Positions 1 to 7,150 of a stretch of DNA of 9,832 nucleotides are shown here, one piece after another (position 1 is the first letter of the stretch; the number at the start of each line of letters is the position of its first letter). A program made the translations under genes and the position numbers. The stretch lies in the NCBI GenBank assembly GCA_015065045.1, contig SVRB01000054.1, forward strand, positions 1 to 9,832. The letters run 5' to 3'. The DNA comes from Oscillospiraceae bacterium (GTDB lineage: Bacteria > Bacillota > Clostridia > Oscillospirales > CAG-272). Below the pieces are notes generated by a model, which had not been told where the DNA came from, did no database searches, and saw only the letters and a list, made by a program, of their open reading frames with translations.

Positions 1-106
1 GTAACCAAAGAAGGCACAAGGGAGGGGAGTTCCGATCCTCCCCTCCCCCTGACCCCACCCTTTCAAACGGCCGAGGGTGTTCCTTCCTCGGAACCCTCCT
101 TGGTTT
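1..106. repeat. GC-rich palindromic intergenic element (possibly cut by the window edge)
   Basis: This stretch is far richer in G+C than its surroundings and contains several nested inverted repeats. A 10-bp perfect stem GGGAGGGGAG/CTCCCCTCCC lies at 20-29/38-47, CACCCT/AGGGTG at 56-61/74-79, and an overlapping GAGGG..TTCC/GGAA..CCCTC at 73-83/90-98. The outer ends AACCAA (3-8) and TTGGTT (100-105) are also inverted. No convincing ORF or ribosome binding site is present. The composition jump and stacked hairpins suggest a dispersed intergenic repeat or a strongly folded 3' UTR. That it is a multicopy repeat is inference, because only one copy is visible here. Confidence 0.5.
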
Positions 107-143
107 GTGTAAGATTTGTTGTTTATGGAAGATGATATTGGTA

Positions 144-171
144 GGGGACGGCGCCTTCGACGTCCCTTTTT
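144..171 (+). terminator. Intrinsic terminator read rightward
   Basis: GGGACG (145-150) pairs with CGTCCC (161-166), with two further G-C pairs inside after a G-A mismatch, and is followed directly by five T residues (167-171). This is the + strand orientation, so it would stop transcripts entering from the left of the window. The leftward acetyltransferase gene ends inside the T run (stop at 170-172). Read leftward, the hairpin has no U tract after it. Confidence 0.6.
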
Positions 172-661
172 ATTCAATAATATATTCAAGTTCGATGTAG
201 TTGTGTTTCTCGCCGAAAAAGTTATAAACGGTCTTATTTCCCGTTTCTTTAAATCCGAGAGAACAATAGCATTTATATGCCGAAATGTTGGAGTCGAAAA
301 CAGAAAGAGTAACCGTCTTTGCTTTTAAATTATTTTTTGCGTAGGAAATTGCCGCTTCAAGCATTCTTTTTCCGTATCCCATACCGCGTCTTGCGCTGTC
401 TACTATAATCAGTCCAAGCTTTATTCTATGCGGAGAAAGAGTTTGAAAAAACAAATGTCCGACACATTCACCGTTATCCTCAGCGATCATACCGAAGAAA
501 GAATTTTTATCGGTATTGTCGTACATTTGGTTGAATTCGTCAATCTGTAAAGGATATTTTTTAAACCTATCAGCGCACCAAAGTCTAAAAGCTACCTCGT
601 CCTTTGTCCAGCTTGCGATTTTTTCTGCGTCATCTTTTTTATATCGTCTTAAAGTAATCAT
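170..661 (-). CDS. GNAT-family N-acetyltransferase
   Basis: This is a 163-residue protein of the GNAT fold, which transfers the acetyl group of acetyl-CoA to an amine; the substrate cannot be read from sequence. The acetyl-CoA pyrophosphate loop (motif A) is clear: a beta strand LGLIIVDSA (82-90) followed by RRGMGYGKRM (91-100). A motif B-like segment follows, VFDSNISAYKCYCSLGF (121-137). The protein is predicted cytosolic, with no signal peptide or membrane segment. The frame stays open to 757, but I start at the ATG at 661 because it begins a normal GNAT first strand (MITLRRYKKDD) and is preceded by GAGAGG at a workable distance. The longer start would overlap the neighbouring gene and has no homology-like sequence. 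It lies downstream of the NYN gene on the same strand with a 56-bp gap that holds a hairpin. Resemblance to ribosomal-protein or side-chain acetyltransferases is only general. Confidence 0.85.
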   Translation of the reverse strand: MITLRRYKKDDAEKIASWTKDEVAFRLWCADRFKKYPLQIDEFNQMYDNTDKNSFFGMIAEDNGECVGHLFFQTLSPHRIKLGLIIVDSARRGMGYGKRMLEAAISYAKNNLKAKTVTLSVFDSNISAYKCYCSLGFKETGNKTVYNFFGEKHNYIELEYIIE

Positions 662-682
662 AAAAAGCCTCTCAAATATCAA

Positions 683-716
683 TATATCCTCGGCTATGCC
701 GAGGATATAATTTTTT
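683..716 (+). terminator. Strong hairpin with T tract on the + strand, between two leftward genes
   Basis: A perfect 12-bp stem (683-694/698-709, core ATCCTCGGC/GCCGAGGAT) closes a 3-nt TAT loop and is followed on the + strand by AT and then six T residues (711-716). That is intrinsic-terminator geometry for rightward transcription, yet both flanking genes run leftward. Read leftward, only two U residues follow the stem. It could therefore be a weak or processing hairpin between the NYN and GNAT genes, or a block to antisense transcription. Confidence 0.55.
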
Positions 717-717
717 G

Positions 718-1506
718 TCAATCTGTAAATATACCGTCTTTTTTGACAGAATCCCAATTTACGTTCAAAACCTTGATTGTTTTTACTGCATTGACTTTAG
801 CGGATTTTTGATAAATATATCCTTCTTCCATAAGCTTGCGCATAGCTTTTGTAACGTAGCCCTTATCGATATTGTTCTTTCTTGAAACAGCCTCGACCGT
901 TGCCCAAAACGTAGGAAAACTTCTTCTGCCTTTTCTATTGTTATTTCTTTCTGTCAAAGGCTTCAGGCTTGTGAGAATGGCTTTATAACAGCTATACAGC
1001 TCCTCATCTCTGCCGGGAATTTCGAAATAATGGCTTGCGCAGTTTTTGAGCTGAGTGCTCATGGCGTCCTTAACTCCGTAAACGAGAACCTCTTTATTGC
1101 AGCGAGTAACGAGAAAGCTGACGGCAGAACTGAAATGGCCGTCGCCCGAGAAAATAATAAACGTGTCAATACCATCTGATTTAACGGCTTTTTGATAAAT
1201 GTGGTCAAGCATAATAAAATCGGTGAAGTCTTTTTTGTGATGAGAAGAAGCGTTTTGCGTTTCGACAATAGTGCTTGAAACCTCGCGTATTTTTGAAATT
1301 TCCAAACGAATAGCCGTATTTGAAAAATCTGCAAAAAAGATAATATCCTTAATATCGTAGTTAGCTGAAATCTCGTTGAACCAACCCTTTACGTCGGGCT
1401 TTTGATTATGGAGCTTGCCAAGAGATATATACCAATGCTCATAGTCAACAAAACAAATTGCGTGCGGTTTTTTGTGTGCAGACTGACGTTTAAAAATATT
1501 AAACAT
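718..1506 (-). CDS. NYN-domain (PIN-like) protein with C-terminal winged helix
   Basis: This 262-residue protein has an N-terminal NYN domain, a member of the PIN/FEN RNase superfamily that often acts on RNA. The acidic positions expected in the fold are visible (numbered from the alternative TTG start): D22 in FVDYEH, D94 and D97 in KKDFTDFIMLDHIYQ, and D123 in FSGDGHF, close to the common SGDGDF. A basic linker rich in N, R and K (188-196) leads to a winged-helix-like region (about 198-250) with FPTFWATVEAV and VTKAMRKLMEEGYIYQ, which could bind nucleic acid. The start is ATG at 1506, or TTG at 1509. AAAGGAGG sits 15 or 12 nt upstream, and the spacing favours TTG slightly. Its own promoter lies at 1551-1579, divergent from polA. 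It resembles LabA/DUF88-type proteins; nuclease activity is inferred. Confidence 0.82.
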   Translation of the reverse strand: MFNIFKRQSAHKKPHAICFVDYEHWYISLGKLHNQKPDVKGWFNEISANYDIKDIIFFADFSNTAIRLEISKIREVSSTIVETQNASSHHKKDFTDFIMLDHIYQKAVKSDGIDTFIIFSGDGHFSSAVSFLVTRCNKEVLVYGVKDAMSTQLKNCASHYFEIPGRDEELYSCYKAILTSLKPLTERNNNRKGRRSFPTFWATVEAVSRKNNIDKGYVTKAMRKLMEEGYIYQKSAKVNAVKTIKVLNVNWDSVKKDGIFTD

Positions 1507-1550
1507 CAATTTCCGTACTGTCCTCCTTTCTCCGAAAAATATCTATAAAT

Positions 1551-1579
1551 ATTATACAACATAGAGAAAAAATAATCAA
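1551..1579 (-). promoter_or_regulatory. Sigma-A-type promoter of the NYN gene
   Basis: On the minus strand TTGATT (1579-1574) is followed by a 17-nt spacer and TATAAT (1556-1551). Transcription would begin near 1544, leaving a leader of about 37 nt that contains the AAAGGAGG ribosome binding site at 1522-1529. It is back to back with the polA promoter. Confidence 0.72.
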
Positions 1580-1604
1580 GAATATTTTTTATTATAAAAA
1601 ATGA

Positions 1605-1634
1605 TTTACTTTAATCTGTATAATGTGGTATAAT
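1605..1634 (+). promoter_or_regulatory. Sigma-A-type promoter of polA
   Basis: TTTACT (1605-1610), an 18-nt spacer and TATAAT (1629-1634) with an extended -10 TGG just upstream. The predicted transcript start is near 1641. That is only about 5 nt before the first in-frame ATG at 1646, which supports the downstream ATG at 1682 as the true polA start. Confidence 0.7.
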
Positions 1635-1681
1635 AAGAAGAGAGAATGAAAAAATATTTTTCACCAACGGGGGAAAAGTTT

Positions 1682-4177
1682 ATGAAAAAAATGCTTGTAA
1701 TTGACGGAAACAGTATAGTCAACAGAGCTTTTTACGGAATAAGACCGCTTACCACAAAAGAAGGGTTGCACACTAACGCGATCTATGGCTTTGTGAATAT
1801 ATTGCTTAAGAATTTGCAGAATATTTCTCCCGATTATGCGGCAGTTGCTTTTGACCTGAAAGCACCTACTTTCAGACATAAACAGTACGCCGAATATAAA
1901 GCGGGCAGACACGCTATGCCCGATGAATTAAAGATGCAGATGCCTTATGCGCATGAAACGGCAGCAAAGCTTGGATTTTCCGTTCTTGAAAAAGAAGGGT
2001 ATGAAGCTGATGATATTTTAGGAACACTTGCAAAAATGGGCGAGGATAACGGATGCGAGGTTTACGTATTGACTGGGGATAAGGATAGTTTGCAGCTTAT
2101 TTCCGACACCACTAAAGTATTACTTGCGGGTAATCAGGACACTGTAACCTTTGACAGACAGAGATTTTTTGAGAAATATACCATTCAGCCCGAGCAGTTT
2201 GTTGATTTAAAAGCGCTTATGGGTGACAGCTCGGATAATATTCCCGGAGTTGCCGGAGTCGGTGAAAAAACGGCAATAAAGCTTATTTCGGCAGAGCGTT
2301 CGCTTGAAAATCTTTATGACGGGTTAGAGGATAAAGATATATCAGCGTCAGTAAAGCAGAAGCTTATAAATTCAAAGGATATGGCATTTCTATCGCAGTT
2401 TTTGGCGAGAATTGAGCGAAATGCGCCTATCGGCATCAGTCTTTCGGATATTGAATACAAGGGCTTTGACAATCAAGGCTTAGCTGACGTTTTCACAAAG
2501 CTTGAGTTTTTCAATTTTATAAAAAGGCTTGAATTGACGAGCGAAAGCGAAGCAGTGGAATATAAAAATATAGCTGATTTGTCTGTATTGGATAAAAGTA
2601 AATTATATGCCATAGATAACAAAGACGGCGTTTTATATATTTATTCGGACGGAGTATCGGTATCTGCAAATATTAGCGACTGTTATGGTTTTCTTGCTGA
2701 TAAAGAATATAAGAAGATAGTTTTTGACGCAAAGGGATATTATAAATATTTTGACAGCAAGGATATTAGTTTTAACGGCGTATGCTTTGATGTAATGCTT
2801 GGAGCGTATCTTGCAGACTCGACGCTCGGCAATTATGATATTGAGCATTTGACCTCGTCGTATCTTAATTCTATTTACGAAAACGGAAAAACGGATAATG
2901 CGCAAATGGTGTATAAGCTATATTCTGTTTTGAATGAAAACCTTAAAGAATCGGGTATGATAAAGCTGATGGAGGAAATCGAGCTTCCGTTGGCGCATAC
3001 GCTTGCAAATATTGAGAAGCGCGGATTCAGAATTCAAAGGGAGGAATTATATAAATACGGTGAGACCTTGTCGGCGGTTGCTGAGGAGCTTACGGGCAGA
3101 ATATATTTTGCGGCAGGGTGCGAATTTAACATAAATTCACCCAAGCAGCTCGGCGAAGTGCTTTTTGAAAAAATGGGACTTCCGTCGGTCAAGAAGACAA
3201 AGACCGGATATTCGACAAACGCCGAGGTTCTTGAGAAGTTAAGACCTTACGCGCCTATTATTGACGATATACTTGAATACAGACAGGTGGTAAAGCTCAA
3301 AAACACCTATGTTGACGGGCTTTTGGCTGTTGCCGATGAAAACGGCAGAGTGCATACGACGTTTAACCAGACGGGAACTGCGACGGGCAGACTTTCATCA
3401 ACGGAGCCTAATTTGCAGAATATACCCGTAAGACAGGAAATGGGCAGAGAGCTACGCAGATTTTTTGTTGCTGAAAACGAAGATTACGTTCTTGTTGACG
3501 CTGACTATTCACAGATCGAGCTTAGACTTCTTTCGCATATTTCGGGCGATGAAACGATGATTAACGCTTTTATCAACGGCGTTGATATTCATACGGTAAC
3601 GGCATCTCAGGTGTTTAATACTCCGATCGAGGCTGTGACTCCCGAACAGCGTAAGAGGGCAAAGGCTGTTAATTTTGGTATTATTTACGGTATGGGGGAT
3701 TTCTCCCTTGCTACCGATATAAAGGTTTCAAAGAAGCAGGCGGGAGAATATATACAGAGCTATTTTGAGACGTATCCAAAGGTTGATGAGTATTTGAAGA
3801 ATACCGTTGAGCAAGCTAAGATCGACGGATACGTTACTACGCTTTACGGCAGAAGAAGATACATTCCTGATTTGAAGTCGGGAAAGGCTATGCTTCGCAA
3901 GTTTGGCGAAAGGGTTGCAATGAACAGTCCCATTCAGGGTACGGCGGCTGATATAATCAAGATTGCTATGGTGAATACCGAAAGAGCGCTCAAGGAAAGC
4001 GGAATTGATGCGCACTTAATTTTGCAGGTACACGACGAGCTTATTGTTGAATCGAATGTGAGCTGTATGGAAAAGGCTAAAGAGATATTGCAGAGGGAAA
4101 TGGAAAATGCAGTAAAGCTTGCAGTTCCCCTTACTGTTGAAATACAAAGCGGCAAGACTTGGTACGATTGTAAGTGA
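1682..4177 (+). CDS. polA: DNA polymerase I
   Basis: An 831-residue family A polymerase that fills gaps and removes Okazaki RNA primers. The 5' nuclease domain (1 to about 290) keeps its acidic residues: D8 in VIDGNS, EADD (108-111), TGDKD (131-135) and GDSSDN (181-186). The middle domain is a degenerate 3'-5' exonuclease: the region that should carry the DxE motif reads YAIDNKDGVLYIY, and the KYD motif is replaced by AKGY, so proofreading is probably absent, as in other Gram-positive PolAs. The polymerase domain has motif A with D608 (DYSQIELR), the O helix (RxxxKxxxFGxxYG, about 656-670, with F665) and motif C HDE at 784-786. I prefer ATG 1682 over 1646 because GGGGGA sits 7-8 nt upstream, the promoter would leave 1646 almost no leader, and MKKMLVIDGNS matches the family N-terminus. 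It is transcribed alone. Confidence 0.96.
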   Translation: MKKMLVIDGNSIVNRAFYGIRPLTTKEGLHTNAIYGFVNILLKNLQNISPDYAAVAFDLKAPTFRHKQYAEYKAGRHAMPDELKMQMPYAHETAAKLGFSVLEKEGYEADDILGTLAKMGEDNGCEVYVLTGDKDSLQLISDTTKVLLAGNQDTVTFDRQRFFEKYTIQPEQFVDLKALMGDSSDNIPGVAGVGEKTAIKLISAERSLENLYDGLEDKDISASVKQKLINSKDMAFLSQFLARIERNAPIGISLSDIEYKGFDNQGLADVFTKLEFFNFIKRLELTSESEAVEYKNIADLSVLDKSKLYAIDNKDGVLYIYSDGVSVSANISDCYGFLADKEYKKIVFDAKGYYKYFDSKDISFNGVCFDVMLGAYLADSTLGNYDIEHLTSSYLNSIYENGKTDNAQMVYKLYSVLNENLKESGMIKLMEEIELPLAHTLANIEKRGFRIQREELYKYGETLSAVAEELTGRIYFAAGCEFNINSPKQLGEVLFEKMGLPSVKKTKTGYSTNAEVLEKLRPYAPIIDDILEYRQVVKLKNTYVDGLLAVADENGRVHTTFNQTGTATGRLSSTEPNLQNIPVRQEMGRELRRFFVAENEDYVLVDADYSQIELRLLSHISGDETMINAFINGVDIHTVTASQVFNTPIEAVTPEQRKRAKAVNFGIIYGMGDFSLATDIKVSKKQAGEYIQSYFETYPKVDEYLKNTVEQAKIDGYVTTLYGRRRYIPDLKSGKAMLRKFGERVAMNSPIQGTAADIIKIAMVNTERALKESGIDAHLILQVHDELIVESNVSCMEKAKEILQREMENAVKLAVPLTVEIQSGKTWYDCK

Positions 4178-4180
4178 ACA

Positions 4181-4327
4181 ACCCTCTCAGTCAGCTGTCG
4201 CTGACAGCGTCTCGTTGCGACTCGGTCACGGCTCGGCTCTGACATCACACTGTGATGTCATTCACTCCCTCGCCGCCGCTTCGCTACCCGTAGGGAAAGG
4301 TGGCACACGTAGTGTGCCGGAGAGGGT
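4181..4327. repeat. Palindromic intergenic repeat, ACCCTCTC...GAGAGGGT type
   Basis: The ends ACCCTCTC (4181-4188) and GAGAGGGT (4320-4327) are perfect inverted repeats enclosing a chain of smaller hairpins: GTCAGC/GCTGAC (4190-4195/4200-4205), TGACATCAC/GTGATGTCA (4240-4248/4252-4260) and GGCACAC/GTGTGCC (4302-4308/4312-4318). It begins 3 bp after the polA stop and ends just before the terminator, so it is transcribed as polA 3' UTR. From memory, elements starting CCCTCTCAGTCAGC and ending GGAGAGGGT are frequent between genes in gut Clostridia. No protein is encoded, and an open frame through it is accidental. Confidence 0.75.
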
Positions 4328-4334
4328 AAAAACA

Positions 4335-4362
4335 AAAGAGGACTTTTTAAAAAGTCCTCTTT
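4335..4362. terminator. Bidirectional terminator shared by polA and nrdDG
   Basis: A perfect 28-bp palindrome, AAAGAGGACTTTTT followed by its exact reverse complement. Rightward it ends in TTT and the T-rich run to 4379. Leftward the transcript continues into TTTTGTTTTT. Both convergent units can therefore stop here. The nrdG stop codon (4347-4349) and its last four codons lie inside the right arm. Confidence 0.88.
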
Positions 4363-4871
4363 ATTATTTCGTTATTTTTAAGTGATTGTTGTACGTCAAT
4401 AATTCTTTGATTTGACGAGCCGCGGAACTGAAGGCTTATGTCCTTCAATTCCTCAATAAACTCACCGTCAACCAGCACATCGACCATAGAAAGCATTTCC
4501 AGCGTTATATCTGTGAATGCTCTCGATTCCTTTTCGCCCGTCAATTCTTCAAACAAATATCCGCTGTACACCCAAATATTCTTCTCGGGAAGCTCTTTTT
4601 TTATTCTTTTTAAGAGATTTACGAGAGTTTTTTGGTTTTCGGGCTCAAAAGGTTCGCCCCCGAGGAGTGACAGCCCTTCAATGTAGTTAGGCTTAAGAGC
4701 TTCAATAAGCTCGTCTTCAACCTTATCCGTGTACTCCAAGCCAAAGTTAAAGTTCCACGTTTCCGGATTAAAGCAGCCTTTACAATGATGAGTACAGCCC
4801 GAAACGAACATACTTACTCGTACGCCCGTTCCGTTTGCAATATCAACGTTTTTAATTTCGCCGTAGTTCAT
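4347..4871 (-). CDS. nrdG: Anaerobic ribonucleotide reductase activating protein (radical SAM)
   Basis: This 174-residue enzyme uses a [4Fe-4S] cluster and S-adenosylmethionine to place the glycyl radical on NrdD. The cluster motif CxxxCxxC is present as CTHHCKGC (26-33), just after the expected strand VSMFVSG. The SAM-binding GGEP motif is at 71-74, followed by FEPEN, and the C-terminal FRGSSNQRIIDVQ is typical of NrdG. Length is normal for the family. Its ATG overlaps the nrdD stop by one base (TAATG), and no strong Shine-Dalgarno precedes it, so translation is probably coupled to nrdD. The final codons run into the shared terminator palindrome. Cytosolic; expected to work only without oxygen. 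Confidence 0.96.
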   Translation of the reverse strand: MNYGEIKNVDIANGTGVRVSMFVSGCTHHCKGCFNPETWNFNFGLEYTDKVEDELIEALKPNYIEGLSLLGGEPFEPENQKTLVNLLKRIKKELPEKNIWVYSGYLFEELTGEKESRAFTDITLEMLSMVDVLVDGEFIEELKDISLQFRGSSNQRIIDVQQSLKNNEIIKRTF

Positions 4872-7048
4872 TACAGGTGCAATACTCTTTCTTTAATTTC
4901 CTGTGTTCTGCCCTGATTCCAATATTGTGTTCCAATATATCCGCAGGTACGTCTTGCAACGTTCATCTTATCCTGATCTGTGTTTCCGCATTTGGGGCAC
5001 TTCCAGATAAGCTTACCGTTTTCGTCTGTTTCGATAACGATCTCGCCGTCCCATCCGCATTCCTGACAGTAGTCGCTCTTTGTGTTAAGCTCGGCATACA
5101 TAATGTTATCATAGATAAACTGCATAACCGAAATAACAGCATCGAGGTTGTTCTGCATATTGGGAACTTCCACGTAAGAGATAGCACCGCCGGGAGAGAG
5201 TGCCTGGAACTTAGATTCTATCTTAAGCTTTGTAAATGCGTCTATATCTTCTGTAACGTGAATGTGGTAGCTGTTTGTAATATAGTTCTTGTCAGTAACG
5301 CCTTCAATGATTCCGAAACGATTCTGCAAGCACTTAGCAAACTTATAAGTTGTGCTTTCGAGAGGAGTGCCGTAAAGAGAATAGTCGATATTTTCTTCAG
5401 CCTTCCACTTAGCAGTGTATTCGTTGAGCTTTCTCATAATTGTAAGACCAAGCTCTTCGCCTTCAGCCTCAGTAAGCTTTTTGCCGTTAAGCGCCATTAC
5501 ACACTCCCAAAGACCTGCATAACCGAGAGAAAGTGTGCTGTATCCACCGTGCAAATACTTATCTATAGTTTCACCCTTCTTAAGACGGAGCAAAGCGCCG
5601 TGCTGCCAAAGAATAGGAGCGGCGTCTGACTTTGTGCCTGTAAGTCTTTCGTGTCTGCACTGGAGAGCCTTGTGGCAAAGCTCCATTCTTTCGTCGAAGA
5701 TCTTCCAGAATTCGTTCAGGTTACCCTTTGCTGAAAGCGCGATATCAACGAGGTTGACAGTAACAACGCCCTGGTTGAATCTTCCGTAGTATTTAGGCTT
5801 TCCGTCTTCGTCAACGTAAGGAGTAAGGAAGCTGCGGCAACCCATACAAGTGTAGCAGTTTCCGTTTCCGTTTTTGTCGATCTTGTTCTGGAGCATAATT
5901 TTTTCGGAAATATAGTCGGGAACCATTCTCTTTGCAGTACACTTAGCTGCGAGCTTTGTCAAATAGAAGTAAGGAGTTCCTTCTTTTATATTATCCTCTT
6001 CGAGAACGTAAATAAGCTTCGGGAATGCAGGTGTTACCCAAACTCCGTCTTCGTTCTTTACGCCCTGATATCTTTGAATCAATACCTGCTCAATAATAAG
6101 AGCCAAGTCTTTCTTTTCCTGTTCGTTCTTTGCTTCGTTCAGGTACATAAATACGGTAACAAAGGGAGCCTGTCCATTTGTTGTCATAAGTGTAACTACC
6201 TGATACTGAATTGTCTGTACGCCTCTGCAAATTTCGTCTTTAAGGCGTCTTTCAACGATTGTGCAGATCTGTTCTTCGGAAGGATTGATTCCGAGGAGCT
6301 CGTTTTCTTCAAGAACGTTTCTGCGAATCTTTTCTCTTGATATCTGTACGAAGGGAGCAAGGTGAGCCAAGCTTATGCTCTGTCCGCCGTACTGGTTGCT
6401 TGCAACCTGAGCTATGATCTGTGTCGCAATATTACATGCTGTTGAGAAGCTGTGGGGCTTTTCGATCTTTGTTTCGCTGATAACAGTTCCGTTCTGGAGC
6501 ATATCCTCGAGGTTTACAAGGTCGCAGTTGTGCATCTTCTGTGCATAGTAGTCGGAATCGTGGAAGTGGATAATACCGTCTTTATGTGCTTTTACGATTT
6601 CCTGAGGAAGTAAGATACGGTCTGTAATATCTCTGCTTACCTCTCCTGCCATATAGTCTCTCTGAACGCTGTTGACTGTGGGGTTCTTGTTAGCGTTCTC
6701 CTGTTTGATCTCTTCGTTCTTGCAGTCGATCAAAGAAAGAATTCTGTCGTCTGTCGTGTTTGCCTTTCTTGCCAAAGAACGAATGTATCTGTACTTAATG
6801 TAACTTCTTGCCACGTTGAAAGCGCCGTGCTTCATGATTTCGCTTTCTACCATGTCCTGTATTTCTTCAACGCCGAGAGCTCTGCCGAGCTTTTCGCATT
6901 CTCCTCTGACATGGCGCTCGATTGCATCTATATATGCCTCCGAGAGTCTTTCGTTTTCAGGAACTGTCATATTTGCCTTTGATATAGCTGTCTTAATCTT
7001 ATCGCCTTCATAAACGACCTGCGCGCCGCTTCTTTTAATAATATTCAT
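4871..7048 (-). CDS. nrdD: Anaerobic (class III) ribonucleoside-triphosphate reductase
   Basis: A 725-residue glycyl-radical enzyme that reduces ribonucleoside triphosphates to deoxyribonucleotides under anaerobic conditions. The N-terminal ATP-cone (about 1-92, MNIIKRSGAQVVYEG to ARSYIKYRY) is the dATP/ATP allosteric switch. C175 lies in KMHNCDL, and CMGCRS (401-406) is the probable finger loop carrying the active-site cysteine. A C-terminal zinc site is formed by C661, C664, C684 and C687. The radical site is RRTCGY with G703, 22 residues from the C-terminus. AGGAGG (7055-7060) lies 6 nt before the ATG. It is the first gene of an nrdD-nrdG operon under a promoter with two NrdR-like boxes. 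Length and all key motifs are intact, and no intein is present. Confidence 0.97.
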   Translation of the reverse strand: MNIIKRSGAQVVYEGDKIKTAISKANMTVPENERLSEAYIDAIERHVRGECEKLGRALGVEEIQDMVESEIMKHGAFNVARSYIKYRYIRSLARKANTTDDRILSLIDCKNEEIKQENANKNPTVNSVQRDYMAGEVSRDITDRILLPQEIVKAHKDGIIHFHDSDYYAQKMHNCDLVNLEDMLQNGTVISETKIEKPHSFSTACNIATQIIAQVASNQYGGQSISLAHLAPFVQISREKIRRNVLEENELLGINPSEEQICTIVERRLKDEICRGVQTIQYQVVTLMTTNGQAPFVTVFMYLNEAKNEQEKKDLALIIEQVLIQRYQGVKNEDGVWVTPAFPKLIYVLEEDNIKEGTPYFYLTKLAAKCTAKRMVPDYISEKIMLQNKIDKNGNGNCYTCMGCRSFLTPYVDEDGKPKYYGRFNQGVVTVNLVDIALSAKGNLNEFWKIFDERMELCHKALQCRHERLTGTKSDAAPILWQHGALLRLKKGETIDKYLHGGYSTLSLGYAGLWECVMALNGKKLTEAEGEELGLTIMRKLNEYTAKWKAEENIDYSLYGTPLESTTYKFAKCLQNRFGIIEGVTDKNYITNSYHIHVTEDIDAFTKLKIESKFQALSPGGAISYVEVPNMQNNLDAVISVMQFIYDNIMYAELNTKSDYCQECGWDGEIVIETDENGKLIWKCPKCGNTDQDKMNVARRTCGYIGTQYWNQGRTQEIKERVLHL

Positions 7049-7092
7049 GCTGTTCCTCCTCTTTTTGTAGTCAATTTTTCATCATTGTCAGT

Positions 7093-7122
7093 ATTATAAC
7101 ATATACAAGATGTAGAAGTCAA
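7093..7122 (-). promoter_or_regulatory. Sigma-A-type promoter of nrdDG
   Basis: On the minus strand TTGACT (7122-7117), an 18-nt spacer and TATAAT (7098-7093) with an extended -10 TGT immediately upstream. Transcription would start near 7086, giving a leader of about 38 nt. The spacer is occupied by NrdR-like box 1, so repressor binding would block polymerase. Confidence 0.78.
7103..7118. promoter_or_regulatory. NrdR-like box 1 (promoter-overlapping)
   Basis: Sequence ATACAAGATGTAGAAG. It matches every strongly conserved position of the NrdR box acaCwAtATaTwGwgt (C, w, A, A, T, T, w, G, w), apart from two less conserved central bases and the outer ends. It fills the -35/-10 spacer of the nrdDG promoter. 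NrdR is the zinc-ribbon/ATP-cone repressor of ribonucleotide reductase genes; its own gene is not in this window. Confidence 0.68.
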
Positions 7123-7134
7123 TAGGGAGAGGTG

Positions 7135-7150
7135 TTACTATATATTGTGT
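7135..7150. promoter_or_regulatory. NrdR-like box 2
   Basis: Sequence TTACTATATATTGTGT agrees with acaCwAtATaTwGwgt at 14 of 16 positions. It starts exactly 32 bp from box 1, leaving a 16-bp gap. That is the three-helical-turn spacing known for paired NrdR boxes upstream of bacterial nrd operons. It lies just upstream of the -35 element. Confidence 0.75.

Noticed and set aside
662..757. Longer N-terminus for the GNAT protein
   Set aside because: It would overlap the NYN gene end and the intergenic hairpin. The ATG at 661 has a ribosome binding site and starts the expected fold.
1646..1681. Earlier polA start adding 12 residues
   Set aside because: The predicted transcript would begin about 5 nt before it, and the family N-terminus matches the start at 1682.
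4119..4385. 88-codon open frame on the + strand across the polA end
   Set aside because: It runs through the palindromic repeat and the terminator. The serine-rich translation is an accident of the repeat sequence.
4877..5629. 250-codon open frame on the + strand
   Set aside because: It is antisense to nrdD, whose protein is conserved and complete. The translation is cysteine- and valine-rich without recognisable domains, and there is no ribosome binding site.
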